Assembly: GCA_030825115.1 (NCBI GenBank)
Contig: JAPJQL010000002.1
Span: 124,001 to 188,000, forward strand
Direction of reading: 5' to 3'
Origin: Lachnospiraceae bacterium
GTDB lineage: Bacteria > Bacillota > Clostridia > Lachnospirales > Lachnospiraceae
DNA length: 64,000 bases
Positions within the stretch are counted from its first letter, which is position 1; every line of letters begins with the position of its first letter. The position numbers and the translations under genes are program-made. Of this stretch, positions 18,700 through 27,212 are shown piece after piece. The notes below the pieces were generated by a model. The model worked only from the letters and a program-made list of their open reading frames with translations. It searched no databases and was not told where the DNA came from.

Positions 18700-19059
18700 A
18701 AAGCTTTTTCGAAGATTTTAACTTTGATTCACCGGGAACAGGATTCTTTAGGAAAAGAAGATATGCTTCGTATGGAATCTGTTTTGTATGCATTCGCCTT
18801 GAAATTTTTAACAGAAGCAGAACTGAGTTCACTTGAGGAGGTGTTTCAAATGACCGTACTTGGACAAATGCTGGAAGCAAGAGGCATTGAAAAAGGGATT
18901 GAGAAAGGCATTAACGCCTTTATTTCAGACAAACTGGAAGATGGAAAAACCGAAGAACAGATTCTTGGTAAGCTGGAACAACATTTTTCTCTCAGCAGAG
19001 AAGCTGCAAAAGAATATTATGACCATTATATCCGTATGATGCCTGCATCTGATCATTGA
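18700..19059 (+). pseudogene. C-terminal remnant of an Rpn-family (PD-(D/E)XK) nuclease
   Basis: The reading frame from the codon after a stop at 18697 to TGA at 19057 encodes a tail of the Rpn/PDDEXK transposase-like family: EDMLRMESVLYAFALKFL, then FQMTVLGQMLEARG and the glycine-glutamate repeat GIEKGIEKGI. The whole N-terminal nuclease domain is absent. No Rpn-like start or core is found in the preceding 90 bases, which run straight back to the XRE stop. It resembles the C-terminal part of the intact Rpn gene at 60229-61179, though that copy has a different tail repeat. A TTG at 18724 could start a 111-residue product, but a functional protein is unlikely. Confidence 0.7.
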
Positions 19060-19075
19060 TGCCCGTTATGAAAAG

Positions 19076-19126
19076 ACGCTCTGCACCGCCTTTTACCCGG
19101 CGATACAGAGCGTTCTGCTCTTTTTT
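19076..19126. terminator. Bidirectional terminator hairpin
   Basis: Arms ACGCTCTG (19076-19083) and CAGAGCGT (19106-19113), with an inner CGCC/GGCG pairing, are followed by a run of six T on the plus strand. It is shared by the Rpn remnant and the convergent AbgT gene. Confidence 0.75.
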
Positions 19127-19137
19127 GTCATGACTGA

Positions 19138-20697
19138 CTATATAAACATCGGCGCTCCCGGCCCTAAAGGCAGTCCAAACACCATCCACACCACTAAAAG
19201 CACAGACCAGCCAACCATAAAGAAAAGGCTGTAAGGCAGCATCGTCGCAATCAGCGTTCCGATGCCGGACTCCTCGTCATATTTCTTTGCAAACACCACG
19301 ATCATCGCAAAATACGTCATCAGCGGCGTAATCAGGTTCGTACAGGAGTCACCAATCCGGTAAGCCACCTGCGTCAGCTCCGGCGAGTAGCCCAACAGCA
19401 TGAACATCGGCACGAACACCGGCGCAAGTATCGTCCACTTGGCAGAGGCCGAGCCCATCAAAAGGTTGATAAACGCCGAAAATATGATAAACAGTATCAT
19501 CAGCACCGGACCGCTCACGCCTGCGTTTCCAAGGAAATCTGCGCCTTTCAGCGCCAGAATCGTCCCCAGCTTCGTATAGTTGAAATAGCTGATAAACTGC
19601 GCAGCCACAAATGCCAGGGCGATATAGCTGCCCATCGCAGACATATTGGTGCTGAGCTGCCCGCATACATCCTTCTCATTCTGATATGTCCCGGACAATC
19701 TTCCATATACCACCGACGGCAAAAAGAACAGCAGGGAGATCAGCACGATCAGTCCTGAAATAAACGGAGAATTGGACATCAGGCTTCCTGTCTCCGGATT
19801 TCTTAAAAATGAATTCTGCGGAATCGCAATCGCTGCCACAAACACGATAAAGGCAAAAAGAGTCCAGTTCGCCGCCCGGAGCGCTTTTTTCTCCTGTGTG
19901 CTCAATGCCGTTGCGTCTGCCACGTTCTCATCTGTATGGCGGTGAGCCGACAGTCTCGGTTCCACGATCTTATCTGTCACAAAAGTTCCGATCGTCACGA
20001 TCACAAACGTGGATACGATCATAAAATACCAGTTGGATGTAGCCTCCACCACATACCCCGGATTGATCATCTTCGCCGCCTCGGTGCTGATTCCCGAGAG
20101 CATCGGGTCCAATGTCCCAATCAGAAGATTGGCGGAAAATCCGCCGGAAACCCCGGCAAACGCTGCCGCCAGACCGGCTAACGGATGACGCCCGTAAGCC
20201 ATAAATACCACCGCGCCAATCGGGATCAGCACGACATATCCGATATCCGAAGCCACGTTGGACATCACGCCAAGGAATACCAGCATCGGTGTCACGATCA
20301 TCGCCGGTGTCACCGACACGGCCTTTTTCATCAACGCGGACAGATACCCGCTTCCCTCAGCACATCCCACGCCAAGCATCGTCACCAGCACCACGCCAAG
20401 AGGTGCAAAACCTGTAAAATTATTCACTGCCTGTGTAAGCATATAGGCAAGACCTTCCCGGTTCATCAGGCTGACGACCTGAATGGTCTGTTCCGATAAT
20501 TCCATTGTCTTACTATCGATCATCTCTCCTGTAGCCGAGACTCCCAGTGCCGAACAAAGCCCTGACAGCACCACAATTCCCAACGCCAGAATAGCAAACA
20601 TGGTAATCGGATGGGGGAGTCGGTTGCCTGCAGTTTCTACAAGATTCAGAAACCTGGCAAACCATGTCAGTTTTTCTTTTTTTGCTGCATGTTTCAT
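19138..20697 (-). CDS. AbgT-family transporter
   Basis: 519 residues, the usual AbgT length, with about a dozen membrane segments. It begins LTWFARFLNLVETAGNRLPHPITMFAILAL, the family opening, and carries FAPLGVVLVTMLGVGCAEGSG, GGFSANLLIGTLDPMLSGIS and GSASAKWTILAPVFVPM. The family imports p-aminobenzoyl-glutamate or exports sulfonamides, driven by ion gradients. No abgA/abgB aminoacyl hydrolase is next to it, so the in vivo substrate is open. The start follows GGAGGTAAGG. It is a monocistronic unit facing away from the RluA gene, with 107 bases between them. Confidence 0.92.
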   Translation of the reverse strand: MKHAAKKEKLTWFARFLNLVETAGNRLPHPITMFAILALGIVVLSGLCSALGVSATGEMIDSKTMELSEQTIQVVSLMNREGLAYMLTQAVNNFTGFAPLGVVLVTMLGVGCAEGSGYLSALMKKAVSVTPAMIVTPMLVFLGVMSNVASDIGYVVLIPIGAVVFMAYGRHPLAGLAAAFAGVSGGFSANLLIGTLDPMLSGISTEAAKMINPGYVVEATSNWYFMIVSTFVIVTIGTFVTDKIVEPRLSAHRHTDENVADATALSTQEKKALRAANWTLFAFIVFVAAIAIPQNSFLRNPETGSLMSNSPFISGLIVLISLLFFLPSVVYGRLSGTYQNEKDVCGQLSTNMSAMGSYIALAFVAAQFISYFNYTKLGTILALKGADFLGNAGVSGPVLMILFIIFSAFINLLMGSASAKWTILAPVFVPMFMLLGYSPELTQVAYRIGDSCTNLITPLMTYFAMIVVFAKKYDEESGIGTLIATMLPYSLFFMVGWSVLLVVWMVFGLPLGPGAPMFI

Positions 20698-20804
20698 TTT
20701 TCCTTACCTCCATCTGTTTTCACGCAACGCGCGCTTTCCCATTATATAGGAAATCATAGCTCTGCGTCAACAGATATCGACAATCTGACAGCAATTGCCA
20801 CTTT

Positions 20805-21515
20805 TTACTGCCAATCCGCGCAGCTCTGGAAATTCTGGAATATCTTTCCTTCCGGCTTTTTGGAAAACGTCATGCTCCTGCCTGTAACCGGATGGAAAAA
20901 CGTCAGCTCACAGGAGGAAAGCGCCACATGTTCTGGTCCGCGGCCTGCCTGCCTTCCAAACGCCGGGTTATATTTATTGTCCCCCCAGAGCGGCAATCCA
21001 TGCCCTGCCATCTGCACCCGGATCTGGTGATGTCTTCCGGTCAGAAGCTCCACCTCCAGCAAAGACAGTTCCCCATACGGCTCCACAATCCTGCTTTCCA
21101 GCTCCCGGAATCGCAATTCTGCAGGTTTTCCACCATCTGTCCACTTATCCACAATACGAGAAGTATTCGTTTTTCCGTCTTTCAACAGATAATCCACAAA
21201 GTTATCCACCTTATCCACAGGTTTTCCACATACCACCGCAAAATATTTTTTCTTCATTTTCCCGTCCGCAACCTGCTTACTCAGCGCTGCTGCCGCACTT
21301 TTTGTCTTTGCATACACCATGACGCCACTTACAGGCTTGTCCAGTCTGTGGATAACTCCCACATACGGTTCTCCTGCTTTTGGGGATAAATTGTGAATAT
21401 GGCGTTTTATCTCGCTTACCATGTCCGCCCCAAATCCCCTGCTGCTCTGGGATTCGACTCCCACCGGTTTTTTTACTACGATAATCGCCTGGTCCTCATA
21501 TAAGACATCCAACAT
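20805..21515 (-). CDS. RluA-family rRNA/tRNA pseudouridine synthase
   Basis: 236 residues from ATG 21515, preferred over an upstream in-frame TTG because AAGGAG lies six bases before it. The catalytic motif is GVIHRLDKPVSG with the nucleophilic Asp59 in HRLD. LTGRHHQIRVQMA and the closing LSSCELTFFHPVTG are typical of RluA proteins. There is no N-terminal S4 domain, so this is the short type, resembling the RluC/RluA-like YlyB/YjbO group. It modifies uridine in a structured RNA; the target site cannot be predicted. Confidence 0.9.
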   Translation of the reverse strand: MLDVLYEDQAIIVVKKPVGVESQSSRGFGADMVSEIKRHIHNLSPKAGEPYVGVIHRLDKPVSGVMVYAKTKSAAAALSKQVADGKMKKKYFAVVCGKPVDKVDNFVDYLLKDGKTNTSRIVDKWTDGGKPAELRFRELESRIVEPYGELSLLEVELLTGRHHQIRVQMAGHGLPLWGDNKYNPAFGRQAGRGPEHVALSSCELTFFHPVTGRSMTFSKKPEGKIFQNFQSCADWQ

Positions 21516-21585
21516 CTCCTGCTCCTTTATCATCTTTTGCAATTGCTTTCCTAATCAAAGAATTGCTGTATTTTTATAAAACCAC

Positions 21586-21614
21586 TTGCATTTTCCTCCG
21601 CAAAGCTGTATAGT
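21586..21614 (+). promoter_or_regulatory. Promoter of the hemolysin III family gene
   Basis: -35 TTGCAT (21586-21591), a 17-base spacer and -10 TATAGT (21609-21614) make a near-consensus vegetative promoter. It would start transcription just before the 21-bp palindrome at 21630-21650. Confidence 0.7.
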
Positions 21615-21629
21615 ATATAAAACAATACT

Positions 21630-21650
21630 ATGTAGTTTTCAAAACTACAT
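21630..21650. promoter_or_regulatory. 21-bp perfect palindrome, likely operator
   Basis: ATGTAGTTTT and AAAACTACAT flank a single central C. It lies about ten bases downstream of the predicted transcription start of the hemolysin III family gene, ideal for a repressor. The ATGT...ACAT ends recall PadR-type operators (weak analogy). No T-run follows, so it is not a terminator. Confidence 0.55.
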
Positions 21651-21723
21651 ATAGTAATATTCACACAACTTCCGGCCAGCGCCGGGATATTCCCATACAG
21701 AAACAGGTAAAGGAGGAATTATT

Positions 21724-22374
21724 ATGAAACTGAAAATCAAAGACCCCGGCAGCGCCCTCACCCATTTTATCGGAATGCTGCTCGCACTGTTTGCGGCCAC
21801 CCCACTGATCATCAAGGCCGCACGCACACCGGGATATACCCACGTCCTGGCTCTGTCTGTCTTCATCGTGAGCATGATACTGCTTTACAGCGCCAGCACG
21901 ATATACCACACGCTGGATATCTCTCCAAAGGTAAACCAGATGCTGCGTAAGATCGACCACATGATGATCTTTATCCTGATTGCCGGAACATACACGCCGG
22001 TCTGCATGGTAGTCCTGGGGGACCGCACCGGATGGTCTATGCTGGCGCTCGTATGGGGCATTGCAATCGCAGGCATCATCATCAACGCACTGTGGATCAC
22101 CTGCCCCAAATGGTTTTCTTCCCTGATCTATATCGCGATGGGCTGGGTCTGTGTCCTTGCCTTCAGCAAGATCGTAGCCGCACTGCCCCGCAGCGCCTTT
22201 GGCTGGCTGCTTGCCGGCGGCATTATCTATACCGTGGGCGGCATCATCTATGCACTGAAGCTGCCGATTTTCAATAACCGGCATAAATACTTCGGTTCCC
22301 ACGAGATTTTCCACCTGTTCGTGATGGGCGGAAGCTTATGTCATTATATCATGATGTATGCATTTGTGGCATAA
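21724..22374 (+). CDS. Hemolysin III / PAQR family membrane protein
   Basis: 216 residues with seven predicted membrane segments. The family motifs are SALTHFIGMLLAL, IYHTLDISPKVNQMLRKIDHMMIFILIAGTYTP, and GSHEIFHLFVMGGSLCHYIMM. They supply the conserved Ser, Asp and three His residues of the metal site shared with eukaryotic PAQR receptors. The Bacillus homologue was first described as a hemolysin; the family is now linked to membrane energetics (TrhA). The start has AAAGGAGG. It has its own strong promoter and a palindromic operator, so expression is probably switched by a repressor encoded elsewhere. Confidence 0.93.
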   Translation: MKLKIKDPGSALTHFIGMLLALFAATPLIIKAARTPGYTHVLALSVFIVSMILLYSASTIYHTLDISPKVNQMLRKIDHMMIFILIAGTYTPVCMVVLGDRTGWSMLALVWGIAIAGIIINALWITCPKWFSSLIYIAMGWVCVLAFSKIVAALPRSAFGWLLAGGIIYTVGGIIYALKLPIFNNRHKYFGSHEIFHLFVMGGSLCHYIMMYAFVA

Positions 22375-22380
22375 AAATAT

Positions 22381-22403
22381 GGAGGGTCCGGCCCTCCTTT
22401 TTT
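22381..22403 (+). terminator. Intrinsic terminator of the hemolysin III family gene
   Basis: GGAGGG (22381-22386), a five-base loop, CCCTCC (22392-22397), then six T. It ends against the stop codon of the convergent condensation-domain gene. Confidence 0.85.
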
Positions 22404-23787
22404 ATACCTGTTCCATCACCTGCCCCACCGCCATCTCAGGGTTTTCCACTCCTGTAAATATGATCTTCAGCAGATTGTCGTATAACATCTCAATATCTTC
22501 ATATCCATAATCCGCCGCCTGATACTTCACATAAAATTCCAGCCCGGAATCTGCGGGATTCTGCATGACCGTCAGATAGACCGGCTGTACCGCCGTACCA
22601 TTGCTGAACCACATCGTCCGGCAAGGAATCCCTCTCAGACTTTCATGCTTTAAGCATACTGGCATCGGCTGATACGTCAGCGCCACGCTCTCATAGATTG
22701 TATTTTCCGGAGCATGATAATGATCCAGCATCTCCCGGATCACTCTGTCAGAGTCATAATCCACATGACGGTAAATCTGGTTCTGCAGATTCTGTATGAT
22801 GGAGACCCCGTTTCGGAATCCCGTTTCCGGCCCAATGACGGTCCGGCAGGGATAACAATGCGCCCGGCTGCCGCCTGACCGCCTTGCCAGCCTTGAAAAG
22901 CGGCGGGACACATAATTTCTGAGACTTATGTCTGTCTCCCCGCCATTCTGCCTTGACAGATACGTCCGAAGACCCATTAACAGCAAGTTTGTCATGGAGA
23001 CTCCATGCTTCCCACAATACGCCGCCAGCCTCCCTGCAGGTTCTGCTTCCAGAAAAAAACTTGCCTGCCCTTCCCTGCAGTCCTCCTTCTGCCGGTCTGC
23101 CGCCCTGAGTTTTGGGTTTTTATGCCGTATGCGGCTCTCAGCCAATCGCCCCGGTCCCCTGATATCAGTATAAACCGGTTCTCCCATCTCCATGAGCCGC
23201 CGCCAAAATGCCTGGTCTGCCCGCGTTCTCACCGGGTCCTGCTCCCGCTCCAAATCCCGCAACGCCGCATCCCGGAATGAATAACAGATTCCCGGCGCCG
23301 GAGCGCCAAATGCAAAGTGGCAGTACAGCTCCATCACATCATTGGCAAGCGTTATGATACAGCAGGCGTCTGCAAGCAGATGGTCAATCCTCAGATACAC
23401 TCCCTGATACCCGTCTGCAAGCTCTACCAGCCGAAATTCACACATCGGCCCGTCCTGTTCAAAGGGAACTCCGGTCCAGCTTTTCATCCGCGACATGGCT
23501 TCCTCCATGCTCAGCCCGCTCAGGCAGACAGACGGAATCTCTATCTCCCCACAGGGCGCAATATACTGCATCACGTTCCCCATCTGATCCGGCGCAAAGA
23601 AACGCAGGCGCAGGCAGTCATATCGCTCATATTCCAACCGGATGCATCGCTTCAAAAGCCCATGGTCCAGAGGAGCCTTGAGAACCATACATGCCCCAAG
23701 GCAGGTCACCTCCGGTTCGGAGTGCTCCTGCTTCATATGATAGATCATCTTCTGTGCCGCTGTTAACGGAAACCACTCTTTCTCCAT
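22402..23787 (-). CDS. Orphan condensation-domain acyltransferase-like protein
   Basis: 461 residues from ATG 23787; the fold begins right there (FPLTAAQKMIYHM is the C1 motif of NRPS condensation domains). The active-site HxxxD is present as His136-Leu-Leu-Ala-Asp140, with Ala in place of the usual Gly. Length matches a single free-standing condensation domain. It lacks carrier, adenylation and thioesterase domains, and there are no NRPS genes nearby. Free-standing members can acylate sugars, peptides or carrier-bound substrates, or be inactive epimerase-like relatives. It follows the tandem HD-GYP gene by 64 bases on the same strand and may be co-transcribed with it. Function unknown. Confidence 0.8.
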   Translation of the reverse strand: MEKEWFPLTAAQKMIYHMKQEHSEPEVTCLGACMVLKAPLDHGLLKRCIRLEYERYDCLRLRFFAPDQMGNVMQYIAPCGEIEIPSVCLSGLSMEEAMSRMKSWTGVPFEQDGPMCEFRLVELADGYQGVYLRIDHLLADACCIITLANDVMELYCHFAFGAPAPGICYSFRDAALRDLEREQDPVRTRADQAFWRRLMEMGEPVYTDIRGPGRLAESRIRHKNPKLRAADRQKEDCREGQASFFLEAEPAGRLAAYCGKHGVSMTNLLLMGLRTYLSRQNGGETDISLRNYVSRRFSRLARRSGGSRAHCYPCRTVIGPETGFRNGVSIIQNLQNQIYRHVDYDSDRVIREMLDHYHAPENTIYESVALTYQPMPVCLKHESLRGIPCRTMWFSNGTAVQPVYLTVMQNPADSGLEFYVKYQAADYGYEDIEMLYDNLLKIIFTGVENPEMAVGQVMEQV

Positions 23788-23851
23788 ACCGGTACCATCC
23801 CTGCTATTCCTTATCAGTATAAAAGAAAAATGTGTAAAATATGCCTGGAAC

Positions 23852-25048
23852 CTACTCCTGATCCCGTTTTCCAAACACTGCATCGATGTCTTCCACAATG
23901 CCCTCATCCAGATGACCGCGCGCCGCCATGTTCCGGAGCATCATCACAGCCTTCCCATGGTCCATTCCTTTTTTATAAGAACGTTCTTCCACCAGCGCCT
24001 GATAGATGTCGATACAGGCCATCAGCCGGTCGATATGGCTCAATTTTGCCTCCCCAAGGCCAAACGGATAGCCGCTGCCATCCAGTTTCTCATGATGCCT
24101 TGAGGCCCAGCGGGCGATATCCTCCATCCCCCTGACCTGTGATAAAATCTCCCAGGTATACAGCACATGTTTCTGGATATACCGGTATTCCCGGTCATCC
24201 AGCTTCTCCGGTTTTTCCAGAATATCATTGGTGATGGTGAGCTTTCCCACATCGTGCAGCGCCCCGGCAAAAAAAAGTTTTTCCTGCATCGCCTGATCAA
24301 ATCCATAGTACCTGCCCATCTGCTCTGCCTTCCCGGCAAATCCCATGGAATGACGGCTGGTAAAGCCGGATTTGTAATCGATGATCCTGGCAAACAGCCT
24401 TGCCGCTGGATACAGGGATCCGTCTCCCGCTTCCAGCTCATGAGGAACGGTCATTTCTTTCAGATGTCTGTCCAGATCAAGGCCGCCTAACCCTATCAGA
24501 CGCTCTTTCGGGAATACCTGCTCAAACAGCTCCACAAGCTCCGCTTCAAACACCGTTCCCCGTCCCTCCTCCAGATACCGGCTCACCTTCCAGTGATCCT
24601 GTTCCGTAAGCGCCCCCAGATTACAGACCGAATCCAGCCTGTCTGCAAAATGGATCAGCCGCGCCGCCAGCGGTATCTCCCAGGGAAATTTCCCAAACGG
24701 GCCGCCGCCGTCCGCACGCTCATGGTGATAGAGGACGAAACCACCGGTATCGCCGAAAAAAGGAAGTTCCTGTATGTTTCTCTCCCCCATCGCGCAATGG
24801 CTTTTATCCTGTGAACCGCCATGCAGCTTTTCCTGGATATATTCTGTAATCGCACAGTCATGCAGGACCGCACAGGCCGACAGATCGGAAAGCGCACGCC
24901 CGTCCAGCCCCAAAGCCTGTCCCATCACGGCGCTGATATATGCTACCCGCTTTCCGTGATGGCGGGATACGAAAACCAGCTCTGACTCCACGCAGTCAAG
25001 CCCATAAGAAAGCGCATACAAAATATCGTTAACATTAATTTTCGTCAT
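23852..25048 (-). CDS. Tandem HD-GYP/HD domain phosphohydrolase
   Basis: 398 residues from ATG 25048, which has GGGAG upstream. There are two HD modules. The first (about 30-150) has LHDC and YHHERADGGGP, a degenerate HD-GYP. The second (about 235-390) has GALHDVGKLTI, SRHHEKLDGSGYPFGL and IDIYQAL, an intact HD-GYP of the kind that hydrolyses cyclic di-GMP or cGAMP. The first module may be regulatory. No receiver or sensory domain and no membrane segment are present, so it acts in the cytosol. It starts ten bases after the GIY-YIG stop and is probably in the same operon. Confidence 0.87.
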   Translation of the reverse strand: MTKINVNDILYALSYGLDCVESELVFVSRHHGKRVAYISAVMGQALGLDGRALSDLSACAVLHDCAITEYIQEKLHGGSQDKSHCAMGERNIQELPFFGDTGGFVLYHHERADGGGPFGKFPWEIPLAARLIHFADRLDSVCNLGALTEQDHWKVSRYLEEGRGTVFEAELVELFEQVFPKERLIGLGGLDLDRHLKEMTVPHELEAGDGSLYPAARLFARIIDYKSGFTSRHSMGFAGKAEQMGRYYGFDQAMQEKLFFAGALHDVGKLTITNDILEKPEKLDDREYRYIQKHVLYTWEILSQVRGMEDIARWASRHHEKLDGSGYPFGLGEAKLSHIDRLMACIDIYQALVEERSYKKGMDHGKAVMMLRNMAARGHLDEGIVEDIDAVFGKRDQE

Positions 25049-25058
25049 GTCCACTCCC

Positions 25059-25304
25059 TTAGCCGGCGCAGCCGATCAGCTTCAGCTTTTCCCCGCGCGG
25101 CAGCCTTTTGATCGCAGCCTCTCTCCGCATCGCCTCCTGTTTTGTCTCAAACACTTCAAAATAAACCAGCTCCACAGGTCTTCGGCATTTGGTGTACTTG
25201 GCGCCTTTTCCCTCGTTGTGGGACCGGACCCTTTCTTCCAGATGGTTTGTCCACCCACAGTAAAGCGTCCCGTCGGCGCATCTTAGCAGATATGTGTAGT
25301 TCAT
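25059..25304 (-). CDS. GIY-YIG nuclease-fold protein (UPF0213/YhbQ type)
   Basis: 81 residues from ATG 25304 with GAGGTG upstream. The short GIY-YIG fold is visible as NYTYLLRCADGTLYCGWTNHLEERVRSHNEGKGAKYTK, with the Tyr pair, Arg and terminal Glu of the family. Small members are widespread in Firmicutes and are thought to process DNA; the biological role is not settled. It is first in a possible operon with the HD-GYP and condensation-domain genes. Confidence 0.88.
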   Translation of the reverse strand: MNYTYLLRCADGTLYCGWTNHLEERVRSHNEGKGAKYTKCRRPVELVYFEVFETKQEAMRREAAIKRLPRGEKLKLIGCAG

Positions 25305-25459
25305 ATTCACCTCAAGCTATGTAAACGGCACGGGTGCTTGCAATACACTCCTGCCGCCCAGGTCTCCCTGTCATCTATCTGAAGCACCAGCTGGATGCGG
25401 GTTGCCATACTTTATCATATACCGGACGCATCAAATGTGTGCTAATCAGACTTACAAAA

Positions 25460-25501
25460 AATAGTATCTCCGAAAATCTTCGTACTATTATACCTTTTTT
25501 T
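25460..25501. terminator. Terminator-like hairpin with T-runs on both sides
   Basis: AATAGTA (25460-25466) pairs with TACTATT (25483-25489). T-runs follow on both strands, so it can terminate either way. It lies 46 bases beyond the sipL terminator and may be a backup. The rest of the 261-base gap (25305-25571) contains nothing else I can name. Confidence 0.45.
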
Positions 25502-25506
25502 TGCAC

Positions 25507-25548
25507 AAAAAGAAAGCAGCATCCAGATGAATTTACCGGGCTGCTTTC
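25507..25548 (-). terminator. Intrinsic terminator of sipL
   Basis: GAAAGCAGC (25512-25520) pairs with GCTGCTTTC (25540-25548). On the minus strand the stem is followed by TTTTTG. It lies 24 bases after the sipL stop. Confidence 0.8.
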
Positions 25549-25571
25549 GTTTTAACTGTTTAAAAATCTTT

Positions 25572-27152
25572 TTAATCCCGGGCGATCTCCTTCACCAGAA
25601 TCAGACTGTCTCCCGGATGGATCAGGTCCGAAGTCAGTCCATTGGTCGCCATGATATTGCCCACCGTGGTATGGAAGCGTTTTGCAACATCCCAAAGGCT
25701 GTCTCCCTCCTGGACAATATACCCCACGATTCCGGGCATCTGCTTCAGTTTTTTTGTGTCCAACGGAGCCGTATCGGCCCGTAGGATAACCGGCTGACAG
25801 ACAGGCTTCAGCACCAGCATATCCAGCAGGATGACCGCCTTCACCTCCACCGTGTCGCTTCCCAGCATCACAGCCGTAAGCTGCTCCGCCCCCGTTTCCA
25901 GATACCACACGCTGTCCTCCCGGATGCCGGGAACCTCCGCTTCATAGTGGAACGGCACCATCTCCGTAGAAGACTGGACCGGCTGGCTGTCATCATCGGT
26001 CAAAAACAGGATCTTTACCTCCAGCACACCATCCATCGAAAGGATGTCTTCCTTTGCCTCCACTTCATCCAGTTTCACGCTTCCTGTACTGTGGCAGATC
26101 TGCAGGATCCGTCGTCCTGTGCTCATGTTGATTTTTTCCGCAAGCTTGCATTTACCGGTATTCCTGGTCAGTATGGTATCAAAACATGCCTCGCCGCCTT
26201 CCACCGTCAGCTCCCGGTTCGTGGCATACAGATCGCTCAGCACTTCCAACTGCTGTTCTTCATACAGACGGATATCCAGTTCGATGACCGCGTCCACATC
26301 CAGTTCCCGCATCTCCCCGTCATAATCCGGCTTCTCTTCGATGCCTTTATGGATCAGCCGCACGGATATCGCCGGAATCATCTCCTCCACAGCTCCCGGC
26401 ATCTCCACCTCGCCTGAAAACGGGATGCTCTCCTCCACCCACTGGATCATGGCATTTTCGCCCTCACCCTCATAGATGACAAAGACCATCAGCGCCCCTT
26501 CCAGATGGACCTGACCGTCCAGCGGACGGGTGGTCACGCCGTTTAAACGCATTTCACTCCAAAGAATCCGGTCGATTGCCGGCTTGCTGCCGGAAAGGGT
26601 GATCTCCTCCTTTAAGCGGTATGTGTCCTTTCTTCGCAGCGCGATGGCAGCCACATCGATCTTGCGGGTCAGAGTCTCGATCTGGGGCGTGCCGCTCCCG
26701 TCATCCAGAGAAGTCCCGAGGCTGACCGCCGCCTCCGTGTCAAACAGGGACTCCACCTTGATCTCCAGCGTCACGATCGCCTTGATGCTCAATTTTCTGG
26801 AATTGATAATGCCTGCGTCCAGATCCTCAAGCTGCCAGGTAACCCCCACATAATCCCGCTCATCAAGCCCCGGCACATTGATGGTTTCCTCAAAAGGAAT
26901 CAGCCCTCCCAGCGTCTGCAGGCTCCCCTCGTCGCTCCGGTAGAGCACGTGAAAATCCAGCTTTCCCCTTACCGTCACCTTTTCACTCTGTGTTTTTACC
27001 GGTTCAATCTGAATCTCCCCCGCATCCAGAATCACCTGCGCAATATCGTTCATCGTGTCCGGCACGATAAAATCATCATCCAGGGTGACCTGTGTATTCA
27101 CCTGATTTTTCCAACGGTTCATATGTATATTCTGTCTCACCAGCTCCAACAT
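25572..27152 (-). CDS. sipL: SipL-type spore coat morphogenetic protein (DUF3794 repeats plus LysM)
   Basis: 526 residues. Three DUF3794 (SPOCS) repeats fill about residues 20-460, recognisable by recurring VPDTMNDIAQVILDAG-, IPFEETINVPG-, IPFSGEVEMPG- and VPFHYEAEVPG-like segments. A LysM domain closes the protein (about 478-524: YIVQEGDSLWDVAKRFHTT, then TSDLIHPGDSLILV). In Clostridioides difficile SipL binds SpoIVA through its LysM domain and is needed to place the coat on the forespore. It therefore marks this organism as a spore former. Monocistronic, with its own terminator. It is expected to be transcribed under a mother-cell sigma factor, but I could not read a convincing sigma-E site. 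Confidence 0.9.
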   Translation of the reverse strand: MLELVRQNIHMNRWKNQVNTQVTLDDDFIVPDTMNDIAQVILDAGEIQIEPVKTQSEKVTVRGKLDFHVLYRSDEGSLQTLGGLIPFEETINVPGLDERDYVGVTWQLEDLDAGIINSRKLSIKAIVTLEIKVESLFDTEAAVSLGTSLDDGSGTPQIETLTRKIDVAAIALRRKDTYRLKEEITLSGSKPAIDRILWSEMRLNGVTTRPLDGQVHLEGALMVFVIYEGEGENAMIQWVEESIPFSGEVEMPGAVEEMIPAISVRLIHKGIEEKPDYDGEMRELDVDAVIELDIRLYEEQQLEVLSDLYATNRELTVEGGEACFDTILTRNTGKCKLAEKINMSTGRRILQICHSTGSVKLDEVEAKEDILSMDGVLEVKILFLTDDDSQPVQSSTEMVPFHYEAEVPGIREDSVWYLETGAEQLTAVMLGSDTVEVKAVILLDMLVLKPVCQPVILRADTAPLDTKKLKQMPGIVGYIVQEGDSLWDVAKRFHTTVGNIMATNGLTSDLIHPGDSLILVKEIARD

Positions 27153-27212
27153 AAAAAAGCACCCACCTTACCTTCTATACTTTATAGAAAGTTTATGTGG
27201 GTGCGTCCCTGT

